Positions 1 through 8,547 of a DNA stretch of 33,786 bases are shown in pieces. Position 1 is the stretch's first letter. Every line of letters starts with the position of its first letter. The notes beneath the pieces are model-generated. The model was not told the DNA's origin. It saw only the letters and a program-made list of their open reading frames with translations, and did no database searches. The translations under genes were made by a program, and so were the position numbers. The DNA is from Prescottella equi (lineage in GTDB: Bacteria > Actinomycetota > Actinomycetes > Mycobacteriales > Mycobacteriaceae), in assembly GCF_002094305.1 (NCBI RefSeq), contig NZ_LWTX01000017.1, forward strand, positions 1 to 33,786, read 5' to 3'.

Positions 1-55
1 CATCAACGTCGACGACATCCCGCAGCCTCACCGGCTCGCCGAGCGCGGCTGGTGA
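1..55 (+). CDS. pdxS: Pyridoxal 5'-phosphate synthase subunit PdxS, 3' end only
   Basis: The window opens inside a reading frame (codons from base 2) that ends INVDDIPQPHRLAERGW followed by TGA at 53-55. This is the typical C-terminus of actinobacterial PdxS, the synthase half of the DXP-independent vitamin B6 pathway. PdxS condenses ribose 5-phosphate, glyceraldehyde 3-phosphate and ammonia to PLP. Its glutaminase partner PdxT is encoded at 1081-1686, with tesB between them, the same order as I recall in M. tuberculosis. Only 17 residues are visible, so the call rests on this tail plus context. Confidence 0.8.
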   Translation, partial: INVDDIPQPHRLAERGW

Positions 56-80
56 CCTTCAGCCGGTAGAACACAACACG

Positions 81-122
81 ACGAACGCGGTGACGGCCCG
101 GTGCGGCCGTCACCGCGTTCGT
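81..122. terminator. Perfect 18-bp hairpin terminator after pdxS
   Basis: An inverted repeat with arms at 81-98 and 105-122 pairs perfectly over 18 bp around a 6-nt loop (CGGTGC). It starts 25 nt after the pdxS stop. No T-run follows, which is usual for actinobacterial terminators. It should end pdxS transcription and largely separate pdxS from tesB. Confidence 0.75.
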
Positions 123-161
123 GCGTTGCTAGCCTGAGCGCACGCGGCGGAAGGGGCCCAG

Positions 162-989
162 ATGGCGAAGATCGAGCAGATCCTGGAACTCGAGCGGCTC
201 GAGCGGGATATCTTCCGCGGTATCGCGACGGAGACGATGCTGCCGCGCACGTTCGGCGGACAGGTCGCCGGGCAGGCGCTGGTGTCCGCGGTGCGGACGG
301 TCGATGAGCACTTCCACGTCCATTCGTTGCACGGCTACTTCCTGCGGCCGGGTAACCCGGTGATGCCGATCGTCTACCTCGTCGACCGGATCCGGGACGG
401 CCGATCGTTCACCACCCGTCGCGTGACCGCTGTGCAGGACGGGCAGGCGATCTTCACGATGTCGGCGTCGTTCCACGTGCTCGACGAGGGCATCGAGCAC
501 GAGGACGTGATGCCGACCGTGCCGGCGCCGGAGGACCTGCCGGACGCGGCGTCGCTCGCGTCGGAGGAGAAGTCGTGGGAGTTCCGCGAGTGGGCGGACT
601 GGGACCTGCGCTACGTGCCGACCGAGCAGATCCAGCGTCGGCGGGGTGTGCCGGTGCAACAGCAGGTCTGGTTCCGTTCCCGCGAGGAACTACCCGACGA
701 TCCGGTCTTCCACATCTGCACCCTCGCGTACATGAGCGACATGACGCTGTTGGCGTCGGCGAGCACCACCCATCCGGATACTCCGATCCAGAGTGCGTCA
801 CTCGATCACGCGCTGTGGTTCATGCGTCCGTTCCGGGCCGACGACTGGCTGCTCTACGACCAGTCGTCCCCGTCTGCCGGTTTCGGCCGGGCGCTCACCC
901 AGGGGCGCATCTTCAATCGCGAGGGGCATCTCGTGGCCGCCGTCGTGCAGGAGGGCCTCACGCGACTCCTGCGGCGCGATCCCGGGTAG
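162..989 (+). CDS. tesB: Acyl-CoA thioesterase II (TesB)
   Basis: This 275-aa protein is a double-hotdog acyl-CoA thioesterase that hydrolyses medium and long acyl-CoAs to free fatty acid and CoA in the cytosol. The N-terminal hotdog carries the family signature FGGQVAGQAL (31-40) and HSLHGYFLRPG (54-64). The catalytic Asp/Thr-Ser/Gln triad of E. coli TesB corresponds to D193 (YMSDMTLL), S213 (SASLDHALWF) and Q263 (VVQEGLTR). The length matches the family. The ATG is preceded by a purine-rich GGAAGGGG about 8 nt upstream. It lies between pdxS and pdxT, a conserved order with no obvious biochemical link to vitamin B6. Confidence 0.93.
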   Translation: MAKIEQILELERLERDIFRGIATETMLPRTFGGQVAGQALVSAVRTVDEHFHVHSLHGYFLRPGNPVMPIVYLVDRIRDGRSFTTRRVTAVQDGQAIFTMSASFHVLDEGIEHEDVMPTVPAPEDLPDAASLASEEKSWEFREWADWDLRYVPTEQIQRRRGVPVQQQVWFRSREELPDDPVFHICTLAYMSDMTLLASASTTHPDTPIQSASLDHALWFMRPFRADDWLLYDQSSPSAGFGRALTQGRIFNREGHLVAAVVQEGLTRLLRRDPG

Positions 990-1080
990 ATCCGTGCGGA
1001 TCGGTGGATGCGGGGCGCGTCAGCAGTGGCTGATAGCGTTTCCGTAGTCAATAGCGTCGAATAGTGCAGGACATTCTCTC

Positions 1081-1686
1081 GTGACCAAACAACCGACCAT
1101 CGGCGTGCTCGCACTCCAGGGCGACGTCCGCGAGCACCTCGCGGCGCTCGAATCCAGCGGCGCCCGTGCGCTCGGCGTTCGCCGACTCTCCGAACTCGAA
1201 TCCGTGGACGGCCTGGTGATTCCGGGCGGCGAGTCGACGACGATGAGTCGGCTGCTGACCGTCTTCGATCTCCTCGATCCGATTCGTGCCCGCCTCGAGG
1301 ACGGGATGCCGGCCTATGGCTCGTGTGCCGGGATGATCCTGCTCGCGAGCGAGGTGCTCGACACCCGCCCCGATGCGCAGCACCTCGACGGGCTCGACAT
1401 GACGGTGCGGCGCAACGCCTTCGGACGTCAGGTGGACTCGTTCGAGGCCGACCTCGACTTCACCGGCATCGACGGCGATCCGGTCCGCGCGGTGTTCATC
1501 CGCGCGCCGTGGGTCGAGCGGGTCGGGCCCGGTGTGGACGTCCTGGCCCGGGTGCCGGAAGGCCCCGCCGCCGACCACATCGTGGCCGTGCGGCAGGGCC
1601 CGGTCCTCGCGACCTCGTTCCACCCCGAGGTCACCGGCGATCGTCGCGTCCACCAACTGTTCGTCGACATGGTGCGGGGTAACTGA
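1081..1686 (+). CDS. pdxT: Pyridoxal 5'-phosphate synthase glutaminase subunit PdxT
   Basis: This 201-aa class I glutamine amidotransferase supplies ammonia to PdxS for PLP synthesis. The N-terminus [14 protein letters not shown] is diagnostic. The glutamine-binding loop PGGESTT lies at 48-54, the nucleophile C82 sits in GSCAGM, and H181/E183 (FHPEVT) complete the triad. The start is GTG at 1081. The 91-bp gap after tesB could hold its own promoter, as there are two TAGCGT boxes at 1034-1039 and 1052-1057. It converges on the mycolyltransferase gene, with 30 bp between the stops. Confidence 0.95.
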   Translation: MTKQPTIGVLALQGDVREHLAALESSGARALGVRRLSELESVDGLVIPGGESTTMSRLLTVFDLLDPIRARLEDGMPAYGSCAGMILLASEVLDTRPDAQHLDGLDMTVRRNAFGRQVDSFEADLDFTGIDGDPVRAVFIRAPWVERVGPGVDVLARVPEGPAADHIVAVRQGPVLATSFHPEVTGDRRVHQLFVDMVRGN

Positions 1687-1716
1687 CCCCAAACCCGGCA
1701 GCGTCCGAGGGGCGCG

Positions 1717-2751
1717 TCACCACGCGTTCAGGGCGTCGAGGATCTGCGGACGCGACTTCCACAACTCCGCGGACCAGTAACCCCACGCGTGCGTGCCGTC
1801 GGGCGTGAAGTCGTACGTCGCAGGGATCCCGAGGCTGTTCAGCCGCGCCTCGAAGGCGCGGGTGTTCATCAGTGCCAGCGATTCGAGACCCATCGCGTTG
1901 GACGTGTTGAACGACGTCACCGAACCCGATGATCCGAGGGAACCGCGCAGATCGGACGAGCCGAGGGATCCCAGCAGAGCGCCCGGTGCGTCGTACTCGC
2001 CGGGCAGGCCGTTGCCCGAGGAGATGTACATCGACAGACCCTTGAGCAGTGGTGCGAACACGAAGGGATCGTTGCGCATCCACCGGCCGTCCCACGGCGG
2101 GCCCCACATGGCATCGGAGTTGTACCCACCGGCGTCGAGCATCGCGATCCGGATCATCTCGCGCATGCCGGGAGCCGACAGATTGAGGTAGCCGGAGTAG
2201 GAACCTGCGAACTTGAACTGGTCGCGGTGATAGGCGGCCAGCGTGAGCGCCGCCGAGCCGCCCATCGACAGACCCGTCACCGCGTTGTTGGTGCGGGAGA
2301 CGCCGCGGGTCTCGAGGTAGGCGGGCAGTTCCTGGGTCAGGAAGGTCTCCCACTTGTAGGTGATCTTCTGCCCGTTGAAGTTGCTCGGGGCGTACCAGTC
2401 CGTATAGAAGCTGGACTGTCCGCCGACCGGCATCACCAGGGTGACGTTGTCCAGGGCGAACTGCTCGAACGCGTTGGTCTCGAACGACCAGGCGTTGCGG
2501 TCGTCCCGCGCGCGCATGCCGTCGAGCAGGTAGAGAGCGGCGTTACCCCCGCGCGCCGCCCACTGGATCTGGACCTTGATCGGGCCCATCGTCGAGTCGA
2601 CCCACGCCTCCTCGTAGCCACCGCGTGGGGCAGCGTTCGCGGTGGTCGTGCCCGTCACCGCCGTCAGCGCCGGCAACAGCAGAGCTGCCGCCACGAGTCC
2701 GATCAGTCGCTTCTTCAGACGGTGGGTCGATCCCGGTCTGTGAGTGCGCAT
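1717..2751 (-). CDS. Exported mycolyltransferase / antigen 85-type esterase
   Basis: This 344-aa alpha/beta hydrolase starts with a Sec signal peptide: a basic N-region (RLKKR), a hydrophobic core at about 16-33, and probable cleavage after ANA at 38-40. The nucleophile is S162 in GLSMGGS, the acid is probably E290 (GLESLAL), and H321 lies in GTHAWGYW, the pattern of the antigen 85 family. Family members move mycolic acids between trehalose monomycolate and trehalose or arabinogalactan outside the membrane, so a cell-envelope role is likely. A plain exported esterase cannot be excluded. Oddly, residues 261-277 contain the near-repeat [17 protein letters not shown], a flexible insertion just before the catalytic acid. 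The start at 2751 is fixed by the signal peptide. Confidence 0.85.
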   Translation of the reverse strand: MRTHRPGSTHRLKKRLIGLVAAALLLPALTAVTGTTTANAAPRGGYEEAWVDSTMGPIKVQIQWAARGGNAALYLLDGMRARDDRNAWSFETNAFEQFALDNVTLVMPVGGQSSFYTDWYAPSNFNGQKITYKWETFLTQELPAYLETRGVSRTNNAVTGLSMGGSAALTLAAYHRDQFKFAGSYSGYLNLSAPGMREMIRIAMLDAGGYNSDAMWGPPWDGRWMRNDPFVFAPLLKGLSMYISSGNGLPGEYDAPGALLGSLGSSDLRGSLGSSGSVTSFNTSNAMGLESLALMNTRAFEARLNSLGIPATYDFTPDGTHAWGYWSAELWKSRPQILDALNAW

Positions 2752-3046
2752 TCATTCGCCTTTCCCCCAACGATCCGGGCATCCGCATGTTCGCGCCCCC
2801 GCGCGAGAGACGCCGTCCGTCGTTCTCGATCACACATCGTTGATGTCTCTGGAAGGGTCCATTGTGCCCGACGCGCTGTCTTGGGAACGTCGGCAACATC
2901 TACCGGATCGTAACCTTCCGGGGGAGGCGGTGTGTCCGGACCGGACGGGTGTGCAGGTAGCATCGAATCTCCGACAAGTGTGCAGTCGAATTGCCGTGGG
3001 ATTTGTCGTATCTGCCACGGCGCACTGCAGGAAGGGGCTCCCACGA
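2752..3046. promoter_or_regulatory. Divergent intergenic region between mycolyltransferase and yebC
   Basis: This 295-bp gap must hold promoters for both neighbours. On the minus strand a TACGAT box (2907-2912) fits an actinobacterial -10. On the plus strand TAGCAT (2958-2963) fits one for yebC. A small palindrome, GTCCGGACCGGAC (2934-2946), lies between them and could be an operator. Neither box has a convincing -35 element, so these are candidates only. The yebC ribosome binding site GGAAGGGG is at 3030-3037. Confidence 0.35.
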
Positions 3047-3799
3047 ATGAGCGGCCACTCCAAATGGGCCACCACCAAGCACAAGAAGGCCGTGATCGAC
3101 GCCAAGCGCGGCAAGATGTTCGCGAAGCTGATCAAGAACATCGAGGTGGCAGCTCGTACGGGTGGTGGCGATCCGTCGGGTAACCCCACCCTCTACGACG
3201 CCATCCAGAAGGCCAAGAAGAGCTCGGTCCCGAACGACAACATCGAGCGCGCTCGCAAGCGTGGCGGTGGCGAGGAAGCCGGCGGCGCCGACTGGCAGAC
3301 CATCATGTACGAGGGCTACGGCCCCAACGGTGTCGCCGTGCTGATCGAGTGCCTCACCGACAACCGCAACCGCGCCGCCGGCGAGGTTCGCACCGCGATG
3401 ACCCGCAACGGCGGCAACATGGCGGACCCCGGTTCGGTCTCGTACCTGTTCACGCGCAAGGGCGTCGTGGTGCTCGAGAAGAACGGTCGCACCGAGGACG
3501 ATCTGCTGGAGATCGTGCTCGAGGCGGGTGCCGAGGAGATCAACGATCTCGGTGAGAGCTTCGAGATCGTGTGCGAGGCCGGGGATCTGATCCCGGTCCG
3601 CACCGCGCTGGTCGATGCCGGCGTCGACTACGAGTCGGCCGATCCGGACTTCCGTGCGTCCGTCGAGGTTCCGGTCGACGCCGAGGGTGCCCGCAAGGTG
3701 TTCAAGCTCGTCGACGCCCTCGAGGACTCCGACGACGTCCAGAACGTCTACACCAACGTCGACGTCTCCGACGAGGTGCTCGCCGAACTCGACGCCTAG
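3047..3799 (+). CDS. yebC: YebC/PmpR family protein
   Basis: This 250-aa protein belongs to the TACO1/YebC family. It begins [15 protein letters not shown] and continues with [18 protein letters not shown], the invariant family N-terminus. The three-domain fold continues through [20 protein letters not shown] and the acidic C-terminal domain ending [14 protein letters not shown]. Members have been described as DNA-binding regulators and, more recently, as ribosome-associated factors that help translate difficult sequences. The sequence does not decide between these. The ATG at 3047 is chosen because the homology starts there and GGAAGGGG lies 9 nt upstream; the open frame extends further but without similarity. 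It sits 97 bp before ruvC with no terminator between them. Confidence 0.95.
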   Translation: MSGHSKWATTKHKKAVIDAKRGKMFAKLIKNIEVAARTGGGDPSGNPTLYDAIQKAKKSSVPNDNIERARKRGGGEEAGGADWQTIMYEGYGPNGVAVLIECLTDNRNRAAGEVRTAMTRNGGNMADPGSVSYLFTRKGVVVLEKNGRTEDDLLEIVLEAGAEEINDLGESFEIVCEAGDLIPVRTALVDAGVDYESADPDFRASVEVPVDAEGARKVFKLVDALEDSDDVQNVYTNVDVSDEVLAELDA

Positions 3800-3834
3800 G
3801 CTCCGGCGGCGCCGACTGCGTGTTGGTGCATCGT

Positions 3835-3899
3835 CACGCGCCCACCTCCCGCTATGCTCGAACAACTGTTCGGAAAGTAGTGCGAGAGGTGGGCGCGTG
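3835..3899 (+). promoter_or_regulatory. 14-bp inverted repeat that can mask the ruvC RBS and start codon
   Basis: The arms CACGCGCCCACCTC (3835-3848) and GAGGTGGGCGCGTG (3886-3899) are perfectly complementary over 14 bp with a 37-nt loop. The right arm takes in part of the ruvC ribosome binding site (GAGAGG, 3884-3889) and the whole GTG start (3897-3899). The loop contains the -10-like TATGCT (3853-3858) and the SOS box. RNA reading through from yebC would contain both arms, whereas RNA starting at the SOS promoter would lack the left arm. The pairing is seen in the sequence; its role is inferred. Confidence 0.5.
3858..3873. promoter_or_regulatory. SOS (LexA) box of the ruvCAB operon
   Basis: TCGAAC-AACT-GTTCGG at 3858-3873 fits the actinobacterial and Gram-positive SOS box (TCGAACNNNNGTTCGA) with one mismatch at the last base. 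It overlaps the end of a TATGCT -10 candidate (3853-3858) and lies 24 nt before the ruvC start. LexA bound here would block transcription initiation. LexA control of ruvC is established in mycobacteria. Confidence 0.85.
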
Positions 3900-4472
3900 C
3901 GTGTTCTGGGTGTCGACCCCGGCCTGACGCGATGCGGCTTCGGCGTCGTGGACGCGGGCCGTGGCCGGGAGGTGAGGCCCGTGGCGGTCGACGTCGTGCG
4001 GACCCCGCCCGAGATGGAACTCGCGTCGCGTCTCCTGCGGATCTCGGAGGCGGCCGACGAGTGGCTCGACCGGTTCCGGCCCACGGTCGTCGCGGTCGAG
4101 CGAGTGTTCGCGCAGCACAATGTACGAACCGCGATGGGGACGGCACAGGCCGGCGGTGTGGTGGCCCTCGCGGCGGCCAAGCGGGGTATTCCTGTGTGCT
4201 TTCACACGCCGAGCCAGGTCAAGGCCTCGGTCACGGGTAGCGGTACCGCCGACAAGAAGCAGGTCACCGCGATGGTCACCCGCATTCTCGGACTGGACAC
4301 CCCGCCGAAGCCGGCCGATGCGGCCGACGCGCTCGCGCTGGCGATCTGCCATTGTTGGCGCGCGCCGATGCTCGAGCGGATGGCCGCGATGGAAGCGGCG
4401 GCGGCGGAGCAGAAGCGGCGGTACGAGGCACGGCTGAAGGAAATTGCGGCCGGAAAGGCAGGAACACGGTGA
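3897..4472 (+). CDS. ruvC: Crossover junction endodeoxyribonuclease RuvC
   Basis: RuvC is a dimeric nuclease that resolves Holliday junctions bound by RuvAB. The 191-aa protein has an RNase H fold with catalytic acids at D7 (GVDPGL), E68 (VAVERVF), D141 and D144 ([12 protein letters not shown]), all present. The GTG at 3897 is chosen because the family begins MRVLGVDPG; the frame is open far upstream but unrelated. Its stop overlaps the ruvA start (GTGA, 4469-4472), so translation is coupled. An SOS box lies immediately upstream. Confidence 0.96.
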   Translation: MRVLGVDPGLTRCGFGVVDAGRGREVRPVAVDVVRTPPEMELASRLLRISEAADEWLDRFRPTVVAVERVFAQHNVRTAMGTAQAGGVVALAAAKRGIPVCFHTPSQVKASVTGSGTADKKQVTAMVTRILGLDTPPKPADAADALALAICHCWRAPMLERMAAMEAAAAEQKRRYEARLKEIAAGKAGTR

Positions 4473-5074
4473 TCGCTTCGGTTCGGGGTGAGGTTCTCGA
4501 GGTCGGGCTGGACCATGCGGTGATCGAGGCCGCGGGCGTCGGGTACCGCGTCAACGCGACACCCGCCACCCTGGCGACCCTTCGGCGGGGCGACGAATCG
4601 CGCCTGTTGACGGCGATGATCGTCCGTGAGGACTCGATGACGCTGTACGGCTTCGCCGACGCGGAGTCGCGAGATCTGTTCGGCCTGCTGCAGACGGTGT
4701 CCGGGGTGGGGCCGCGGCTGGCGATGGCGATACTCGCGGTCCTCGAACCCGAGGCGCTCCGCAAGGCCCTCGCAGAGGGCAATGTCACCGCGCTCACTCG
4801 TGTTCCGGGCATCGGCAAGCGCGGCGCCGAACGCATGGTCGTCGAGCTTCGCGACAAGGTCGAGGCCGTCGCCGTGACCGGTGATCTGCCGGGCGCGGGT
4901 GCGGCCACGTCCGCGAGCGTCGTCCGTGACCAGGTGGTCGAGGCGCTGACCGGTCTCGGCTTCAAGCTCGAGCACGCGGAGAAGGCCACCGACACCGTGG
5001 TGGCGGCCGATCCGGAGGCTCCGACGTCCACAGTCCTGCGGTCGGCACTCGCGCTGCTCGGGAAGACACGATGA
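4469..5074 (+). CDS. ruvA: Holliday junction branch migration protein RuvA
   Basis: This 201-aa protein forms the junction-binding tetramer that loads RuvB. The N-terminal OB-fold begins [12 protein letters not shown]. The two helix-hairpin-helix motifs are visible as [16 protein letters not shown] (about 74-89) and [16 protein letters not shown] (about 109-124). The C-terminal domain that contacts RuvB follows a variable linker (about 140-155). The GTG start overlaps the ruvC stop by 4 nt, and the gene overlaps ruvB by 4 nt (ATGA, 5071-5074). It belongs to the SOS operon. Confidence 0.96.
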   Translation: MIASVRGEVLEVGLDHAVIEAAGVGYRVNATPATLATLRRGDESRLLTAMIVREDSMTLYGFADAESRDLFGLLQTVSGVGPRLAMAILAVLEPEALRKALAEGNVTALTRVPGIGKRGAERMVVELRDKVEAVAVTGDLPGAGAATSASVVRDQVVEALTGLGFKLEHAEKATDTVVAADPEAPTSTVLRSALALLGKTR

Positions 5075-6204
5075 TCTACGGCGACGGTATGGACGACGCC
5101 GGAGGCGCCCGCGACGCGTCGGACGAGTCGGCGGTCACGGCGAATTTCGTCTCGTCGGACGGCGAGGTCGAAGCGAGCCTGCGTCCGAAGAACCTGAGCG
5201 ACTTCATCGGCCAGCCGCGGGTCCGCGAACAGCTGCAACTGGTGCTCACCGGCGCGAAGCTGCGCGGTGGGACTCCCGACCACGTGCTGTTGTCCGGACC
5301 GCCCGGCCTGGGTAAGACGAGCATGGCGATGATCATCGCGACGGAGCTCGGCACCTCGCTGCGGCTGACGTCGGGTCCCGCGCTCGAACGCGCCGGCGAC
5401 CTCGCGGCGATGCTCAGCAATCTGGTCGAGGGCGACGTGCTGTTCATCGACGAGATCCACCGGATGGCGCGGCCCGCCGAGGAGATGCTGTATCTCGCGA
5501 TGGAGGACTTCCGGGTCGATGTCGTGGTGGGGAAGGGGCCGGGCGCGACGTCGATCCCCCTCGAGGTCGCCCCTTTCACTCTGGTCGGAGCCACCACCCG
5601 TTCGGGTGCGCTCACCGGGCCGCTCCGGGACCGCTTCGGCTTCACCGCGCACATGGACTTCTACGAGCCGCACGAGCTGCAGCTCATCCTGCTCCGATCG
5701 GCCGGCATCCTCGGGATCGAACTCGGCGAGGAGGCCGGTGCGGAGATCGCGGGGCGCTCGCGTGGCACGCCGCGCATCGCGAATCGGCTGCTGCGCCGGG
5801 TCCGTGACTACGCGGAGGTCCGCGCCGACGGCATCATCACCCGCGAGATCGCGCAGGCGGCGCTGGCGGTGTACGACGTGGACCAGCTCGGCCTCGACCG
5901 GTTGGACCGGGCGGTGCTGGGCGCGCTGGTCCGAAGCTTCGGTGGTGGGCCGGTGGGAGTCTCGACGCTGGCCGTCGCGGTGGGGGAGGAACCCTCGACG
6001 GTCGAGGAGGTGTGTGAGCCGTTCCTGGTCCGGGCGGGCATGATCGCCCGGACGCCGCGCGGTCGCGTCGCGACGGCGGCCGCGTGGGCGCAACTGGGCC
6101 TCACACCTCCGCCGGACGCCGCGGTGGGCGGCATCGAGGTCCGCGCCCGCGAACCGCAGCTCGGTCTGTTCGACCCGCAGGACCCGGACGGGGATGAATC
6201 GTGA
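5071..6204 (+). CDS. ruvB: Holliday junction branch migration ATPase RuvB
   Basis: RuvB is the AAA+ hexameric motor of branch migration. In this 377-aa protein the Walker A GPPGLGKT is at 76-83, the Walker B/DEIH box at 127-130, sensor-type ATTRSG at about 174-179, and GPLRDRFG (183-190) contains the arginine finger. A C-terminal winged helix follows (about 275-350). The N-terminus carries about 33 extra acidic residues before [13 protein letters not shown], common in actinobacteria. The ATG at 5071 overlaps the ruvA stop. A second ATG at 5089 (M7) is possible but less well coupled. Confidence 0.96.
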   Translation: MIYGDGMDDAGGARDASDESAVTANFVSSDGEVEASLRPKNLSDFIGQPRVREQLQLVLTGAKLRGGTPDHVLLSGPPGLGKTSMAMIIATELGTSLRLTSGPALERAGDLAAMLSNLVEGDVLFIDEIHRMARPAEEMLYLAMEDFRVDVVVGKGPGATSIPLEVAPFTLVGATTRSGALTGPLRDRFGFTAHMDFYEPHELQLILLRSAGILGIELGEEAGAEIAGRSRGTPRIANRLLRRVRDYAEVRADGIITREIAQAALAVYDVDQLGLDRLDRAVLGALVRSFGGGPVGVSTLAVAVGEEPSTVEEVCEPFLVRAGMIARTPRGRVATAAAWAQLGLTPPPDAAVGGIEVRAREPQLGLFDPQDPDGDES

Positions 6205-6283
6205 GGTGATTTCACCGCCCGGGAACCCTCGTTGTTCGATATGAGCGAAATGCCATCGGTGACGATTTCCCTTTCGCGCGACC

Positions 6284-6309
6284 CGCTAGTGGCACACTGG
6301 TCACTAGCG
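6284..6309. promoter_or_regulatory. Inverted repeat upstream of yajC
   Basis: CGCTAGTG (6284-6291) and CACTAGCG (6302-6309) are perfect 8-bp arms around a 10-bp spacer in the 178-bp ruvB-yajC gap. The repeat lies 74 bp before the yajC start, where a promoter must sit. It has no T-run. An operator or a weak ruvB terminator are both possible. Confidence 0.35.
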
Positions 6310-6382
6310 CGGGGCCGACCGGTCCCGTGATCATCGCCGTGTGTAACGCCTTACATGACGAAACCCGAGGACTGACTTCCTG

Positions 6383-6715
6383 ATGGAATTGCTGTTTCCG
6401 CTTCTGATTCTTGCTCTGCTCGTGCCGATGTTTCTCGGCATCAGGCGCCAGAAGAAGGAGATGCAGAAGACCGCCGATCTGCAGGACTCCCTGAAGATCG
6501 GTGACCGTGTCATGACCACTGCCGGCCTCCACGCGACGGTGGCCGGACTGGACGAGGGAACGGTCGATCTCGAGATCGCTCCCGGTGTCGTCACCACCTG
6601 GTCGCGGATGGTCGTCCGTGAGCATGTGGTCGACGAGGACGCAGCCGGCACCGAGTCCGTCGAGCACGACGACGAGACCCCGGACGACACGCAGCGTCGC
6701 CTGAACGGCGAATAG
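6383..6715 (+). CDS. yajC: Preprotein translocase subunit YajC
   Basis: This 110-aa single-pass membrane protein associates with SecDF in the Sec translocon. One N-terminal membrane segment (ELLFPLLILALLVPMFLGI, 2-20) is followed by the basic RRQKKEMQ and the family core LKIGDRVMTTAGLHATVAGLDEG (37-59). The C-terminus (about 80-110) is acidic and low in complexity. The length is normal. It precedes secD by 146 bp, with two hairpins between them, so secDF may only partly depend on the yajC promoter. Confidence 0.93.
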   Translation: MELLFPLLILALLVPMFLGIRRQKKEMQKTADLQDSLKIGDRVMTTAGLHATVAGLDEGTVDLEIAPGVVTTWSRMVVREHVVDEDAAGTESVEHDDETPDDTQRRLNGE

Positions 6716-6724
6716 TGCGGTAGC

Positions 6725-6763
6725 CGCCCTCGTCGGCAGGATTTCCCCCTGCCGACGAGGGCG
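6725..6763. terminator. Perfect 16-bp hairpin between yajC and secD
   Basis: The arms 6725-6740 and 6748-6763 pair perfectly over 16 bp around a 7-nt loop (ATTTCCC), beginning 10 nt after the yajC stop. The stem is strong enough to act as a terminator or attenuator although no T-run follows directly. Confidence 0.65.
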
Positions 6764-6769
6764 TGTTCA

Positions 6770-6804
6770 CGCTCGGCCCGCCGAGCGGCTCGCTTGTCTT
6801 TTTT
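6770..6804 (+). terminator. Second short hairpin followed by T6 before secD
   Basis: CGCTCGG (6770-6776) pairs with CCGAGCG (6781-6787) around CCCG. TTTTTT occurs at 6799-6804, rare in this GC-rich DNA. The 11-nt distance from stem to T-run is longer than in a textbook terminator. Taken with the stem just upstream it suggests a tandem attenuator ahead of secD. Confidence 0.4.
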
Positions 6805-6861
6805 GCGTCATCACCTTTGCGTCATCATCTGAACCGCACGTACCGAGGAGACAGACAGACC

Positions 6862-8547
6862 GTGGCACCTTCGACAGGATCGGTGCACCCAGTGCGCGCG
6901 CTCGCCGTTTTCACGGCGCTCGTCGCCGCGCTGTATGCGCTGGTCTTCTTCACCGGAGACAAGTCCCCGACTCCCGAGCTCGGGATCGACCTGCAGGGCG
7001 GAACACGTGTCACCCTCACCGCGCGGACACCGGACGGCAGTACACCCAGCCAGGACAGCCTCCGTCAGGCCCAGCAGATCATCGAGACGCGCGTCAACGG
7101 CCTGGGCGTCTCCGGGTCCGAGGTGGTGATCGACGGTGACAACCTGGTGATCACGGTGCCCGGCGACGACAGCTCGCAGGCACGGTCGCTCGGTCAGACT
7201 GCCCGGCTCTACATTCGCCCGGTCGTCGGCTCGCAGGCCGCAGCTGCCCCCGGTGCGCAGCCGGCACCTGCGACGCAGGCCCCGACCACGCCGGCTCCGG
7301 CGCCGACCGAGCCCGCCGCCACCCCCGACGTGCAGGAGCGCCCGTTCCCGGCGCAGGATCCCACCGAGCCGGCCGAACCCTCGCCGTCTCCGGCGCCCGC
7401 TCCCGCGCCCGGTGAGCCTGTACCCGGTTCTCCCGAGGCAGCCGCAGCCGAGATCGCCAAGGCGAAGGAGACACGTCAGAGCGAGGACCCGGCGGTCCAG
7501 CAGCAGGCGATGGCCACGCTCGACTGCTCGGCGCCCGATCCGCTCCAGGGCAACGATGACCCGAATCTGCCGCTCGTCGCCTGTTCGACGGACGGCACCA
7601 CCGTGTACCTGCTGGCGCCGAGCATCATCGACGGCCAGGAGATCTCCGACGCCAGCTCCGGTTACAACACGCAGCAGTCCCGCTACGAGGTGAGCCTGAG
7701 CTTCAAGTCGAGCGGCAGCTCCACCTGGGCGCAGTTCACCGCCGCCAACATCGGCAAGCAGGCCGCCTTCACGCTCGACTCGAAGGTCGTCAGCGCGCCC
7801 GTCGTGCAGGGTGCGACGCCGGCCGGTAGCTCGACCTCGATCACCGGCCAGTTCAACCAGACGCAGGCGCAGGAACTCGCGAACACCCTCAAGTACGGGT
7901 CGCTGCCGCTGTCGTTCCAGGCGTCCGAGGCCGAGACGGTCTCGGCGACCCTGGGACTCGCGTCGCTCGAGGCGGGCCTCATCGCCGGCGCGGTGGGCCT
8001 CGTGCTCGTGCTCGTCTACTGCCTCGTCTACTACCGCATGCTGGGCGTATTGACCGCGCTGTCACTGGTGTTGTCGGGTCTCATGGTCTACGCCGTGATG
8101 GTGCTGCTCGGCCGGTACATCGGCTTCACCCTCGACCTGGCGGGCATCGCCGGTCTGATCATCGGTATCGGCATGACAGCCGACTCGTTCGTCGTGTTCT
8201 TCGAGCGGATCAAGGACGAGATGCGCGAGGGCCGGAGCTTCCGGTCCGCCGTACCACGTGGTTGGGCGCGTGCGCGCCGGACGATCCTGTCCGGTAACGC
8301 GGTCAGCTTCATCGCGGCTGCGGTCCTGTACGTCCTCGCCGTCGGCCAGGTGCGCGGCTTCGCGTTCACCCTCGGCCTCACGACGATCCTCGACGTGGTC
8401 GTGGTGTTCCTGGTGACCTGGCCGCTGGTGTACATGGCATCCAAGTCCCGCTTCTGGTCGAAGCCCGGCGTCAACGGTCTCGGCGCGGTCCAGCAGGTCG
8501 CTCGCGAACGCAAGCTGGTCGCGGCGTCGACCTCCGAGGAGGCATGA
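6862..8547 (+). CDS. secD: Protein translocase subunit SecD
   Basis: SecD with SecF forms an RND-type, proton-driven membrane complex that helps pull exported proteins across after SecYEG/SecA. This 561-aa protein has TM1 at about 12-30, the conserved [12 protein letters not shown] (41-52), a large exterior domain, then five membrane segments from about 370. The motif [26 protein letters not shown] lies in TM4. Residues about 124-200 form a Pro/Ala/Glu-rich linker inside the exterior domain, as I recall for mycobacterial SecD. GTG 6862 is chosen because the family begins just before the TM ([10 protein letters not shown]) and GAGGAG lies at 6845-6850. A GTG further upstream overlaps the hairpin and is rejected. 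It is coupled to secF by an ATGA overlap. Confidence 0.95.
   Translation: MAPSTGSVHPVRALAVFTALVAALYALVFFTGDKSPTPELGIDLQGGTRVTLTARTPDGSTPSQDSLRQAQQIIETRVNGLGVSGSEVVIDGDNLVITVPGDDSSQARSLGQTARLYIRPVVGSQAAAAPGAQPAPATQAPTTPAPAPTEPAATPDVQERPFPAQDPTEPAEPSPSPAPAPAPGEPVPGSPEAAAAEIAKAKETRQSEDPAVQQQAMATLDCSAPDPLQGNDDPNLPLVACSTDGTTVYLLAPSIIDGQEISDASSGYNTQQSRYEVSLSFKSSGSSTWAQFTAANIGKQAAFTLDSKVVSAPVVQGATPAGSSTSITGQFNQTQAQELANTLKYGSLPLSFQASEAETVSATLGLASLEAGLIAGAVGLVLVLVYCLVYYRMLGVLTALSLVLSGLMVYAVMVLLGRYIGFTLDLAGIAGLIIGIGMTADSFVVFFERIKDEMREGRSFRSAVPRGWARARRTILSGNAVSFIAAAVLYVLAVGQVRGFAFTLGLTTILDVVVVFLVTWPLVYMASKSRFWSKPGVNGLGAVQQVARERKLVAASTSEEA

Noticed and set aside
2744-3046. Upstream extension of the yebC frame (351 aa in all)
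   Set aside because: Homology starts exactly at [13 protein letters not shown] and a good ribosome binding site lies just upstream, so the extension is not coding.
4276-6093. 605-aa open frame on the minus strand opposite ruvCAB
   Set aside because: It is a GC-rich antisense shadow of ruvC/ruvA/ruvB; the sequence is Arg/Pro/Ala-rich without domains and without a ribosome binding site.
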